62,815 bases of DNA from Clostridium sp. (lineage in GTDB: Bacteria; Bacillota; Clostridia; Clostridiales; Clostridiaceae): NCBI RefSeq assembly GCF_021372645.1, contig NZ_JAJFUC010000057.1:1-62815 (forward strand), written 5' to 3'. The notes under the pieces were generated by a model. It worked only from the letters and a program-made list of their open reading frames with translations. It was not told where the DNA came from and searched no databases. This document shows positions 34,122 through 42,937 of this stretch, in pieces (the first letter of the stretch is position 1; each line of letters starts with the position of its first letter). A program made the position numbers and the translations under genes.

Positions 34122-37004
34122 ATGGATTCACTATTTAAGAATACAGAGATCATCAATAAAGAGGAATTTGAATTCTCAGATGTTCAACACAAAGAAATAG
34201 AAAATAAAGAATTTCTAATAAACAATAAATTAATAATTAACTCTGAAAAAGGTAATCTTCTTAATGAGCTAAAAAGATGCTTAAGTAAATGTGAAAAATT
34301 TTATTTTAGCGTTGCATTTATCAACTTTAGTGGCCTTCAGCTTTTATTAGATAGCTTTAAGGAATTAGAGGACAAAGGAGTTAAAGGAAAAATATTAACA
34401 TCTACATATCTTAACTTTACTGAGCCAAAGGCATTAGAGAGAATTAATAAATTTAGCAATATTGATTTAAAAGTTTTTGTAGCTACGAAAGAGATAGGTT
34501 TTCATACTAAGGCTTATATTTTTGAAAACCAAGAAGAATATAAAATCATTATTGGATCATCTAATATAACACAGAGAGCATTAAAGAGTAATATAGAATG
34601 GAATGTAAGTGTTATTTCCAAGAAAGACGATACTTTTGTTAAGGAAGTATTAGAAGAATATTTAAATTTATGGGAAGATACTTCTGTTTTAAATGAAGAA
34701 TTTTTAGAGAATTATAAAAGTTTTATAGAAGAAATTAGAAAAGCAGAAAAAAGAAAAAGTATAGATTTTAGTGATTATGAAATAATAAAGCCTAATAATA
34801 TGCAAAAGAGGGCAATAGATAATTTAAATAGGCTGAGACACTGCGGAGAAGATAGAGCTTTAGTAATAGCTGCAACGGGTACAGGGAAGACTTATATGTC
34901 TGCTTTCGATGTTATAAACTATAAGCCACAAAAAATGTTGTTCTTAGTACATAAAGAAGAAATATTAAGAAGTGCAGAAAGAACTTTTAGAAAACTAGTT
35001 AAAAATAAGCAAAAGACTACAGGGCTTTTGACTGGTAATAGTAAAGACATAAATGCGGACTACTTATTTTCTACAATACAATCAATGAATATAAATCTTG
35101 ATAAATTTAGTAGAGATGAGTTTGAATATATTGTAATAGATGAAGCACATCACTCAGCGAGTCCATCTTATAAAAAGGTCATGGAATATTTTAAACCTAA
35201 ATTTTTGTTAGGTATGACTGCTACTCCTGAAAGATGTGATAGTGAAAGTATTTTTGATATCTTTAATAATATAGCATTAGAGGTAAGATTAAGAGAAGCA
35301 TTGGAGTTAAATCTTGTAATACCTTTTCACTATTTTGGAATAACTGATATTGAAGGAATAGATTTAAAAGATGTAGATATGGATGATATAAAAGAAATAT
35401 CTAAAAGACTAAAGGTTAATGAAAGAGTTGACTTTATAATTGAGAAAATGAACTTCTATGGCCATGACGGAGATAAACGAAAGTGTATTGGATTTTGTGT
35501 AGGTATTGATCATGCTATTTATATGGCAGAGGAATTCAATAAAAGAGGTATTAAAAGTGTTTATTTAACAGGACAAAATTCTGCAGAAGAAAGAGAGCAT
35601 TATATTAAAAGGTTAGAATCTGAAGATGATGATTTAGAAGTTATATTTACAGTAGATATATTTAATGAAGGTGTAGATATACCATCTGTTAATTTAGTAT
35701 TAATGCTTAGACCAACAGATTCCCCAATAATATTTATTCAGCAGCTCGGAAGAGGTCTGAGAAAACATGAAAATAAATCTTTTCTAACAGTATTAGATTT
35801 TATAGGAAACCATAATAAAGCATTTTTAATTGTTATAGCCTTGAATGGCTCAAGATATTATGATAAAGACAGTTTAAAGGTAGCAGTTTCAACTCAGTTT
35901 GCTAATATTCCAGGATGTACAAATATTCAAATGGATAGGATAGCACAAGAAAGAATATTAGAGCAGCTAAATGAAGAAAACTTTAATTCTATGAAATATT
36001 TAAGAGAAGAATATTTTGAATTTAAAAAGATGAATGGTAGAAAAGTACCATACTTGTTAATGGATTATTTAAAATATGATGGCGCACCAGATCCACTTAA
36101 GTTTTTAAATAGGGAAAAAACTTATACTGGTTTTGTTGCTAATATGGAAAAAGATGATGAACTAAAACAGTTATTAGAAGATGAAGTATTCTTAAAAATA
36201 CTTAAGGAGCTTTCAAGTAAACTACCAATAAAAAGAATATATGAATTTAGCATATTAAAGTATATGTTAACTCATGAAGAAATAAGCATAGAAAAGGCTA
36301 AGCTTGAAATATTAAAATATATTGACTATGTAGATGATGAAAGTGTTAATCATGCTTTAAATTGTTTAAATAGAGCCTATTATGATTCAGCTCAACTTAA
36401 AAACAACGTAAAATCCTTTGAGTTAAAGGATGAAGTTTTAAATAGCACATGGGATTTTAAAAAGATAATTCAAAATAAGAAGTATAGAATATATATTGAA
36501 GATGTTATAAATTATGCTCTAATAAGATATGAAAAGGAATTTGAAAGTAAATATTATGGAGTTCCATTCTTTAAGCTATATGAGCAGTATCAAATGGTAG
36601 ATACAGCACTTTTATCAAACTACACAAAAATACACAGTTCTTTTAGAGGTAGTGGACTTATTACTAATGGAAATGAATATTTCTTATTTATAGATCTTCA
36701 TAAAGAAGACAACATAAAGGAAAGCATAAATTATAAGGATAAATTCTTAGATAGACAATATTTTCAGTGGCAAAGTCCTAATAGTACATCTCAAAGCTCT
36801 GAAAGAGGGAAAAATATTATTTTTAATAAAGATAGGAAGATCAACTTGCACCTTTTTGTAAGAAAATACAAACAAATAGATGGTGTTGTGCAGCCATATA
36901 TTTATATAGGTAAAGGGAATACTGTTGAGTATTCCGGGGAGAAGCCTATAACAGTAAAAATTAAATTAGATAATATAGCTCCTGTAAACTTATCCGATAG
37001 CTAG
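34122..37004 (+). CDS. PLD-like nuclease/SF2 helicase fusion with DUF3427-like C-terminus
   Basis: The 960-residue protein starts with a phospholipase-D-type nuclease domain (H128, K130, then GSSN 145-148 and E159). A DEAD/DEAH helicase follows with Walker A GTGKT 253-257, DEAHH 340-344, TATPERCD and motif VI QQLGRGLRKH. The last 350 residues resemble the DUF3427 region usual in this family. Only one HxK half-site is visible, so the nuclease would need to dimerise. Relatives are annotated as superfamily II helicases and often sit in defence-rich regions. It should act on DNA or RNA using ATP. A MazG gene precedes and a NUDIX gene follows in the opposite direction. The ribosome site is GGGGGAT. 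Confidence 0.88.
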   Translation: MDSLFKNTEIINKEEFEFSDVQHKEIENKEFLINNKLIINSEKGNLLNELKRCLSKCEKFYFSVAFINFSGLQLLLDSFKELEDKGVKGKILTSTYLNFTEPKALERINKFSNIDLKVFVATKEIGFHTKAYIFENQEEYKIIIGSSNITQRALKSNIEWNVSVISKKDDTFVKEVLEEYLNLWEDTSVLNEEFLENYKSFIEEIRKAEKRKSIDFSDYEIIKPNNMQKRAIDNLNRLRHCGEDRALVIAATGTGKTYMSAFDVINYKPQKMLFLVHKEEILRSAERTFRKLVKNKQKTTGLLTGNSKDINADYLFSTIQSMNINLDKFSRDEFEYIVIDEAHHSASPSYKKVMEYFKPKFLLGMTATPERCDSESIFDIFNNIALEVRLREALELNLVIPFHYFGITDIEGIDLKDVDMDDIKEISKRLKVNERVDFIIEKMNFYGHDGDKRKCIGFCVGIDHAIYMAEEFNKRGIKSVYLTGQNSAEEREHYIKRLESEDDDLEVIFTVDIFNEGVDIPSVNLVLMLRPTDSPIIFIQQLGRGLRKHENKSFLTVLDFIGNHNKAFLIVIALNGSRYYDKDSLKVAVSTQFANIPGCTNIQMDRIAQERILEQLNEENFNSMKYLREEYFEFKKMNGRKVPYLLMDYLKYDGAPDPLKFLNREKTYTGFVANMEKDDELKQLLEDEVFLKILKELSSKLPIKRIYEFSILKYMLTHEEISIEKAKLEILKYIDYVDDESVNHALNCLNRAYYDSAQLKNNVKSFELKDEVLNSTWDFKKIIQNKKYRIYIEDVINYALIRYEKEFESKYYGVPFFKLYEQYQMVDTALLSNYTKIHSSFRGSGLITNGNEYFLFIDLHKEDNIKESINYKDKFLDRQYFQWQSPNSTSQSSERGKNIIFNKDRKINLHLFVRKYKQIDGVVQPYIYIGKGNTVEYSGEKPITVKIKLDNIAPVNLSDS

Positions 37005-37100
37005 CATCCGTAACACTCCCCCTTCTTCAAGCGGGAGATAACGGCTGCACGCTCCTGGATAAGTTCAACTAAATTCATGTGGAGTATAAAACTCCACATG
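37005..37100 (+). mobile_element. GC-rich hairpin block resembling an IS200/IS605-type right end
   Basis: Directly after the helicase stop lies an unusually GC-rich segment. A hairpin CTCCC...GGGAG lies near 37016-37036, followed by ACGGCTGCACGCTCCTGG and then TTCAACTAAATTC. A perfect 10-bp hairpin (37076-37085 with 37091-37100) comes next. As I recall, similar blocks occur at the 3' ends of clostridial IS200/IS605 elements. No transposase or TnpB gene is present, so this would be a solo end or a non-autonomous derivative. Confidence 0.45.
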
Positions 37101-37130
37101 AAAAGTTTCACTTTATATACAGAATTTGTA

Positions 37131-37163
37131 GAAAAGGTATAGCAATTTTAGCTATACCTTTTC
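37131..37163. terminator. Bidirectional terminator between helicase and NUDIX genes
   Basis: GAAAAGGTATAGC (37131-37143) pairs with GCTATACCTTTTC (37151-37163). The right arm contains the last codons and stop of the NUDIX gene. A/T tracts on both sides allow use by both convergent genes. Confidence 0.7.
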
Positions 37164-37550
37164 TGCTATTAACTGCATTACAGCAGGAATATCTGCTGGA
37201 GCCCAATTTAAAGAAATTAAGTTTTCTCTTCTTAACCATATAAGTTTAGAGTGCTCAGTTGCTGTAGGTGTACCAGATATTAATTTACACTTTATAGTAA
37301 TTAGATTTACTATAAAATTATCATATTCATGAGTATTGTCATTAAAAATATCTAAAAATTCAATATTACAATCTAACTCTTCTTGAATTTCTCGTTCTAT
37401 AGCTTCCTTTAGACTTTCATCTTTTTCTACCTTACCACCAGGAAATTCCCACATGTTTGGTATTGACATATCAGGCGAGCGAAGAGCGCAAAATATTTCA
37501 TTGTTTTCATTTTCTAAAATTGCTCCAACAACTTTAATTAGTTTTTTCAT
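37152..37550 (-). CDS. NUDIX hydrolase (MutT-like)
   Basis: The 132-residue protein has a complete Nudix box, from GGKVEKDESLKEAIERE through EIQEELDC (about 38-62). It is preceded by the typical VVGAILENENNEIFCALRS strand and the MWEFPGGK loop. It should hydrolyse a nucleoside diphosphate derivative, most likely an oxidised or non-canonical (d)NTP, as in 8-oxo-dGTP diphosphatases and CTP pyrophosphohydrolases. A GAAAGGA site lies about 12 bases before the ATG. It converges with the MazG-helicase pair, so it does not share their transcript. Confidence 0.9.
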   Translation of the reverse strand: MKKLIKVVGAILENENNEIFCALRSPDMSIPNMWEFPGGKVEKDESLKEAIEREIQEELDCNIEFLDIFNDNTHEYDNFIVNLITIKCKLISGTPTATEHSKLIWLRRENLISLNWAPADIPAVMQLIAEKV

Positions 37551-37675
37551 CTGTATATTAATTCCTTTCTTGAGGTAAAAAATATCATGAAATTATTTCT
37601 TTCAGATTTAATACCTTTATTCTAGACAAGTTTATCATAGATAAATTATGAAATGCAAATTTTTGATTTTATTGA

Positions 37676-37777
37676 ATAATTGAGTCAGGGTATGGATATA
37701 GTGTATATTTAAGTGAACGAGGTTATAAAAGATTTTTTGATGAAGAGGATTTACACTTTATATTGAGAAATAAATAA
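37676..37777 (+). pseudogene. C-terminal scrap of a class I methyltransferase
   Basis: An open stretch without a start reads YLSERGYKRFFDEEDLHF and ends at TAA 37775-37777. It resembles the segment YLTEEGNKRFFSKEDIYY of the intact methyltransferase at 56870-57493. It is therefore probably the tail of a deleted paralogue. Confidence 0.55.
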
Positions 37778-37854
37778 TATTTCATATTGCTTTGATTTTC
37801 CCTATGAAGTAAGAAAAATACAATTTAAGCAGTCGTTCAAAAAATGTATATAAA

Positions 37855-37959
37855 ATGGAAGCTAAATTACAAGATGAAGTTAATGAGTTCTTAAGAGATA
37901 AAAATTTAGAGAAATTATATGATAAAATTTTATCATATTACCACAACTTTAAAATATAA
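37855..37959 (+). pseudogene. Remnant of a second MazG gene
   Basis: The 34-codon frame reads MEAKLQDEVNEFLRDKNLEK. This aligns with NKLKEEVNEFLEDKNLEE of the intact MazG protein at 33779. The metal-binding helix is partly kept, but the N-terminal third and the rest of the C-terminus are missing. No good ribosome site is present. It lies directly after the methyltransferase scrap. Confidence 0.75.
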
Positions 37960-38021
37960 TTAAGAATAGGATATTATATTACTTCATATTTCATAATTTG
38001 TAAGATTAAGGAGGAGATTTC

Positions 38022-38651
38022 ATGATTAATAGGGCAGAATTAAAAAGACATGCTAAGGACCAATTAAAGGGAAAATGGGGACTAGCTATTGGCAGTATTG
38101 TAGTTGTATTTTTAATACAAATTATGTTTAATATTATTTCAAGATGTGTTCAAGATAACACAATACTATTGATAATTACGACACTGGTATCAATAATAGT
38201 TAGTTCAGTAATGAGCGTAGGAGTGTGTAGATTATCATTAAACTATGCTTATGATGATAAACAACCAGCATTCTCAAATATTTTTTCTGGATTTAAAGTT
38301 ATACTTAAAGTAATAGGATTATTTATATTATTGGGAATAATTATACTTGTAGGAACAATTTTATTAGTAATTCCAGGTATCATATTTACTTATATGTTTT
38401 CGCAAGCTTATTTTATTTTAGCTGATGATAATAGTAAATCTATTATTCAATGTTTAAAGGAAAGTGCAGGAATGATGAAAGGATATAAATTTAAATATTT
38501 TGTACTTTTATTAAGTTTTTTAGGTTGGACAATACTAGGATTGATTCCATTAGGTATTGGACTTCTATGGGTAGTACCTTATATGGATGTAACATTGGCT
38601 TCTTTCTATTTAAAAGTTAAAGATAATTACTACGGAGCTAATATTGAGTAA
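38022..38651 (+). CDS. DUF975-family membrane protein
   Basis: The 209-residue protein begins MINRAELKRHAKDQLKGKWG, the DUF975 signature. It has an N-terminal helix at about 20-40 and further membrane segments near 45-70, 95-125 and 165-195, with a conserved SAGMMKGYKFKYF loop. The function of the family is unknown. A perfect AAGGAGG site precedes the ATG, and a terminator follows at 38750. It is monocistronic and looks like an ordinary genomic gene within the accessory region. Confidence 0.87.
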   Translation: MINRAELKRHAKDQLKGKWGLAIGSIVVVFLIQIMFNIISRCVQDNTILLIITTLVSIIVSSVMSVGVCRLSLNYAYDDKQPAFSNIFSGFKVILKVIGLFILLGIIILVGTILLVIPGIIFTYMFSQAYFILADDNSKSIIQCLKESAGMMKGYKFKYFVLLLSFLGWTILGLIPLGIGLLWVVPYMDVTLASFYLKVKDNYYGANIE

Positions 38652-38749
38652 TGAAATAAAATTTTTGTTAGCAATATTATTAATATGATATATTAAAAAA
38701 AGATTAAATAATAAAAAAACATAAAAGCAATAGCAAAAAATAAATGTAA

Positions 38750-38777
38750 AAAACCTCTGATTTTTCGGAGGTTTTTT
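38750..38777 (+). terminator. Terminator of the DUF975 gene
   Basis: AAAACCTCTGA (38750-38760) pairs with TCGGAGGTTTT (38765-38775) and T residues follow. Confidence 0.88.
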
Positions 38778-38840
38778 AGTTGAGATATTAAATTCAAAGT
38801 ATATCCAAGTAGTTTCTATTTCTTTTATAAATTTTATTTT

Positions 38841-38972
38841 AATAAAAGATTAAAATCATCATATTGGGCAAACACAAGCTCAAATAGCATAGTTAAAAGC
38901 TTAATAGAAAACAAATATGAACCTATAGCTAAAGTAATTTCTACAAGCTTTATTGCTGGCATATTTAAATAG
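38841..38972 (+). pseudogene. Internal fragment of an AAA/PD-DEXK gene
   Basis: An open frame without a start reads SSYWANTSSNSIVKSLIE, nearly identical to the same segment of the intact gene at 50629-52302 (near 51556-51611). It then diverges and ends at TAG 38970-38972. This is a remnant of a related copy. Confidence 0.8.
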
Positions 38973-39072
38973 TGGTAAAATTATTATTGAAAAATAAATT
39001 TTAAGATATAAAGCTTTATAAATAGGAGATATTAAATAAGATTATAGCTTAAATTGTAAGGAAGTGAGAAAC

Positions 39073-40443
39073 ATGGAAGAACAAATAATAGATCTTAAAA
39101 GAGATGCATACAAAAAACTATTAGATTGGAAAAATAATCATAATAATAAGGTATTACTAATAGAAGGTGCAAGACAGGTGGGTAAAACTTATTTAGTGAA
39201 AAAATTTGCAAGAGAAAATTACAAGAATTTAATATATATAAATCTATTAGAAGAAGCAGGAGAAGACTTACTTACAATTTATAATGTAATAAAAGAAGAA
39301 CGTCTATCAGGAAAACTAGACAGAGAAAAAACAAATTCATTAAAAGAGATGTTTAAGAGATTTTCTAACAATTTTGAAGACAATGAAGAATGTATAATTA
39401 TAATAGATGAAATACAAGAATCTTATAAAATTTATAATATGATAAGGCAATTTGCAAGAGAATTTAAGGCACATTTTATCATGACTGGAAGTTATTTGGG
39501 AAGAGTTGTTATGCAGAAAGAGTTTTGGTCTCCAATGGGTGATGTAGACTTCCTTGAAATAAAGCCATTATCATTTGCAGAATTTATTAAAGCACTTAAT
39601 TTAACACATAGTTATGAATCATTAGACTTGTATGGAAATGGTGATAAAAAGGATTATGATTTATTTTATGATAAGTATAGAGATTACTTGGAAGTTGGCG
39701 GTTATCCAGAGATAGTATGCGAATACTTAAAAAATCATAAGGAAAATATTAATGATTTGTTTGAAAAATTATTAAGAGTATTTTGTGAAGAATCTTCAAG
39801 ATATTTTGATGGAGATATATTGACTACAAGAGTATTTGAAGACTGTATAAGTGCAATAATTGAAATCCTAGCTAGAGGCAAAAAAGGAATTAAGGAAGGC
39901 AGCTATACAGAAGAATTACAGCAAATTATAACCAAACAATACTCAAGTAATATTACAAAGGAAAATTGTAATAGAGTACTTCAATGGTTTTATACATCTA
40001 AATTTGTCAAAGACTGTGATAAACTTATAGATTTTGATTTTACAAGTATAAAAAAGCGACAAAGATATTTTTTATCTGATGTTGGTATGGCAAATTATGT
40101 GATGAAAAAAGCAAACATATTAGCAGCAGAATCTAGCGGGTTATTAAATGAAACGTTCATTTATCATTGTCTTTTAGAGAAGATACCTGTGGTTCCTATG
40201 TTTGGTATCTATGGTGATGGGGAGCTTGATTTTGTCTACAGAGATAGGGAAAGTGGCTATGTCTATGGAATAGAAGTTAAAGCAGGTAAAAATCCAGGTA
40301 AAACTATAACAAAATCATTGGCTAATGGAAAAATAGATTTTGCAGTTTATCTAAAAGGGATAACACAAGGTGGAATAGCAAATAAAACTTATACAATTCC
40401 AATATTTTTATTTCCAAGATTTGAATTCAGAAAAGTAAAATAA
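39073..40443 (+). CDS. AAA ATPase with DUF4143-type nuclease-like C-terminus
   Basis: This 456-residue ATPase has Walker A GARQVGKTYL (residues about 29-38) and Walker B IIIIDEIQES, followed by a sensor-like TGSYLGR. The C-terminal part ends with a PD-(D/E)XK-like arrangement (ELDFVYRDRESG, then GIEVKAG). Such ATPases are numerous in anaerobes. Roles in DNA handling, mobile elements or toxin-like functions have been suggested but not shown. Start ATG 39073 follows AAGGAAG. The GTG at 39064 overlaps that site. A 3' duplicate fragment of a paralogue lies at 41799. Confidence 0.85.
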   Translation: MEEQIIDLKRDAYKKLLDWKNNHNNKVLLIEGARQVGKTYLVKKFARENYKNLIYINLLEEAGEDLLTIYNVIKEERLSGKLDREKTNSLKEMFKRFSNNFEDNEECIIIIDEIQESYKIYNMIRQFAREFKAHFIMTGSYLGRVVMQKEFWSPMGDVDFLEIKPLSFAEFIKALNLTHSYESLDLYGNGDKKDYDLFYDKYRDYLEVGGYPEIVCEYLKNHKENINDLFEKLLRVFCEESSRYFDGDILTTRVFEDCISAIIEILARGKKGIKEGSYTEELQQIITKQYSSNITKENCNRVLQWFYTSKFVKDCDKLIDFDFTSIKKRQRYFLSDVGMANYVMKKANILAAESSGLLNETFIYHCLLEKIPVVPMFGIYGDGELDFVYRDRESGYVYGIEVKAGKNPGKTITKSLANGKIDFAVYLKGITQGGIANKTYTIPIFLFPRFEFRKVK

Positions 40444-40572
40444 GGAACATGAAAGAAAATGTGCCTTCAATTTAGAGTTGTTATTTATTTTCATGTACCT
40501 AATAACTACTAGCCTCGTCTCAACAGATATTAAAATTTTTATAATTAAAATACTATTTAATTACTTATATAA

Positions 40573-41661
40573 TCAAGCGGTTACTATGATTTTGTTTGCA
40601 CTTACACCAGAATTAACTAAAAGCTGTTTTGTTGTTTCACTCTTTACATAAACTGTAACATTACCGCAGCCTTCAAATAGATTAGTTTCTATTACCTTAT
40701 TAAAAGGACCATTCTTATGAGTTTCTATATTTTGAACACTACTTGGAATAGTTATGCTTGTTAGACTAGTACAATCTTTGAATGCGCCCATTCCTATGTG
40801 TGTTACCCCATCAGGAAGTGTTAGATTTGTCAAACTGATGCAGTAGTAAAAGGCAGTATTACTTATATCTGTTACACCACTAGGAATTACTATGTTTTTT
40901 AAACTAATGCAACCTTCAAAGGTGCTTTCGCCTATACTATTCAGAGTATTTGGCAGTGTTATGTTTGTTAATTTAATACAACCAGAAAATGTAGCATTAC
41001 CTAAAAATGTTATACCATTTTCTACTGTTACATTTGTTAAATTCAAACAACCACGAAATATACCATTGCCAAATTTGTTTACACTACTTGGAATTGTTAT
41101 ATTTGTTAAGCTTCTACAACCATCAAATGCATAGGTAGCAATAGTTTTTACACTATTTGGTATTGTTAAGTTTGTTAAATTGCTGCAACCAGAAAATGCT
41201 TTAACGCCTATAATTGTTACGGTGCTTGGAATTGTCACACTTGTTATTTTAGAAGAGCTAAATGCATAAGCTCCTATACCTGTTACTGTAATATTATCAA
41301 TTTGAGTTGGGATATTTATGATGCTTTGAGAGCCTAAATAAGCCACTATTTTACCAGTCTGTTTGCAAAAAGCCCAGTCTCCATTTATTGTGACATTTGT
41401 AAATTGTCCGCTACTATTCATTCCATATTCTTTGTCAAAATACATCTCGTTGGGATTGCTTAACATGTAGCCATTTGATTTAAAGTAATATGAATATCTA
41501 TCGATTTCTCTCCAACCTTTAGCCCATGAATTTCCTTCGGCATACCACCAACCCTTATTATCTTGTTTCCACTCTGCATTTGCAGCTATTGGATTTAATG
41601 TTAAGACTGACGCTATTACTAAGGTTCCAGCTAATAATTTTGTTAATTTTAATTTTTTCAT
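40573..41661 (-). CDS. Secreted BspA-type leucine-rich-repeat protein with cell-wall-binding repeat
   Basis: The 362-residue protein has a signal peptide (about 1-29, cleaved near NAEW). One aromatic choline-type cell-wall-binding repeat follows (DNKGWWYAEGNSWAKGW, then YYFKSNGYM). Eight or so BspA/LRR_5 repeats of about 23 residues occupy 120-320 with the pattern F.GC.SLTNITIPSSV. It should sit on the cell surface and bind host or environmental polymers. Solventogenic clostridia carry many such genes. It is transcribed against its neighbours and is bounded by gaps, with no obvious partner. Confidence 0.92.
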   Translation of the reverse strand: MKKLKLTKLLAGTLVIASVLTLNPIAANAEWKQDNKGWWYAEGNSWAKGWREIDRYSYYFKSNGYMLSNPNEMYFDKEYGMNSSGQFTNVTINGDWAFCKQTGKIVAYLGSQSIINIPTQIDNITVTGIGAYAFSSSKITSVTIPSTVTIIGVKAFSGCSNLTNLTIPNSVKTIATYAFDGCRSLTNITIPSSVNKFGNGIFRGCLNLTNVTVENGITFLGNATFSGCIKLTNITLPNTLNSIGESTFEGCISLKNIVIPSGVTDISNTAFYYCISLTNLTLPDGVTHIGMGAFKDCTSLTSITIPSSVQNIETHKNGPFNKVIETNLFEGCGNVTVYVKSETTKQLLVNSGVSANKIIVTA

Positions 41662-41798
41662 ATTCTTACCCCTATATTTTTCCTATAATTAAATATAATA
41701 TAATAATATATAACATTTTAACACTATTTCAATTAATTATCCAGAATGTATTTTAATATGTATCAAAAGATGATGAAAAATAGGTTTGGTAAATTAAA

Positions 41799-42086
41799 AT
41801 GATACCTATGTTTGGTGTTTTCGAAGATGGTGAACTTGATTTTATTTATAGAGATAGAGAAAGTGGATGTGTTTACGGAATTGAAGTTAAAGCAGGTAAA
41901 AATGCAGGAAAGACTATAACAAAATCATTGGCTAATGGAAAGGTAAATTTTGCGATTTATCTTAAAGAAATAACGCAAGGGGGAATTGCAAACAAGATTT
42001 ATACAATTCAAATATTTTTATTCCCTAGGTTTGAATTTAGTAGTATAGCTGATATTTCTTCTGCTATGGCTGCTGATACGCTTTGA
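41799..42086 (+). pseudogene. C-terminal duplicate of the DUF4143-type ATPase
   Basis: The 95-codon frame matches the last 80 residues of the ATPase at 39073-40443 almost residue for residue (GELDFIYRDRESGCVYGIEV). It starts at the equivalent of VVPMFGIYGDG and ends with a few unrelated residues. No ribosome site precedes it. The ATPase domain is absent, so this is a truncated paralogue left by deletion or recombination, with the surface protein gene now between the two copies. Confidence 0.85.
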
Positions 42087-42238
42087 ATTTTATGTAAGAT
42101 ATCTTTTTTATATGAGAAATATATATTTCATGTTTAAAATTTAATGTTTTATTACAAAATAGCAGTAGATATAAATTAAAACTACTGCTTTATTTCATGA
42201 TCTGCGGTAGGATATTTTATTATTCAAAGGAGATTTAT

Positions 42239-42618
42239 ATGAGAAAAATATCACATAAATTATTAATTTTAATTGTTATTATAAATATCATAGGAATGAT
42301 ATTTGAAGGTACTAATGTGGTAAATAGTAGTAATACTACAGCAATAAATAATACAACAGAAAAAAATACATTGGAGACAATAAAAGAAAAAGGAGTAATT
42401 TTAAATATTCTTTATTAAAAGATAAAACTCTTGTGTTAAGAATGCTAAAAGACTATACACCTGAAGTATCTGGAATTGTAGGAATAGCAGTTAGAAAAAA
42501 TGATACAGAGCTATTAAAGGCATTAAATGAAAAAATCAGTGAGATGAAAGCAGATGGAAGTTTATATGCTATGCTTGTTAATGACGGACTTGATAAAGAT
42601 AATATGATTTCTGGCTGA
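42239..42618 (+). pseudogene. Gutted amino-acid ABC transporter solute-binding protein
   Basis: The first part (from ATG 42239 with AAAGGAG upstream) encodes a signal-like N-terminus and the start of a mature solute-binding protein (TLETIKEKGVI). It ends in TAA at 42416. The second part, in another frame to TGA 42618, encodes the typical C-terminus (GIAVRKNDTELLKALNEKI, then DGSLYAMLVNDG). The central 150 or so residues are missing, so an internal deletion with frameshift has destroyed the gene. Confidence 0.75.
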
Positions 42619-42884
42619 TGAACTACTTATTTTATTTTATGCAAATTTTGTTTACTTAGCAGCCTATTTATGGATTACAAATGATATTTCGGAGGAGAAA
42701 AATGATTCTGATGGAAAATGTTACAACAAAATAACGTCTATATTTATATAAATTTCATATAAAAACAAAGAAAAGTTGCAAGTTTGTTAAAAATGTATTA
42801 GTATTTAACAGTAAAAATTAAATTTTAGATGAATATATTTAGGAAATAATAGCTATTAATGATTCAGCTAATTAAAAAATACTT

Positions 42885-42917
42885 GTAAAAAAAGGCATTT
42901 TTAAGTACATGCTTTTT
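42885..42917 (+). other. Hairpin directly before the permease ribosome site
   Basis: Arms AAAAAAAGGCAT and ATGCTTTTT around 42887-42917 form a stem with a T-rich right arm, about 12 bases before GGAGGGGG. It could be an attenuator or the terminator of the previous transcript. The 320-bp gap from 42619 holds nothing else I can support. Confidence 0.4.
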
Positions 42918-42937
42918 GACTAAGATGGAGGGGGAAA

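Noticed and set aside
40892-41134. + strand frame inside the LRR gene
   Set aside because: It mirrors the repeats of the minus-strand gene and has no start signal.
42885-42917. Riboswitch before the CycA-like permease
   Set aside because: Only a single simple hairpin is present. No glycine-riboswitch or T-box core is visible.
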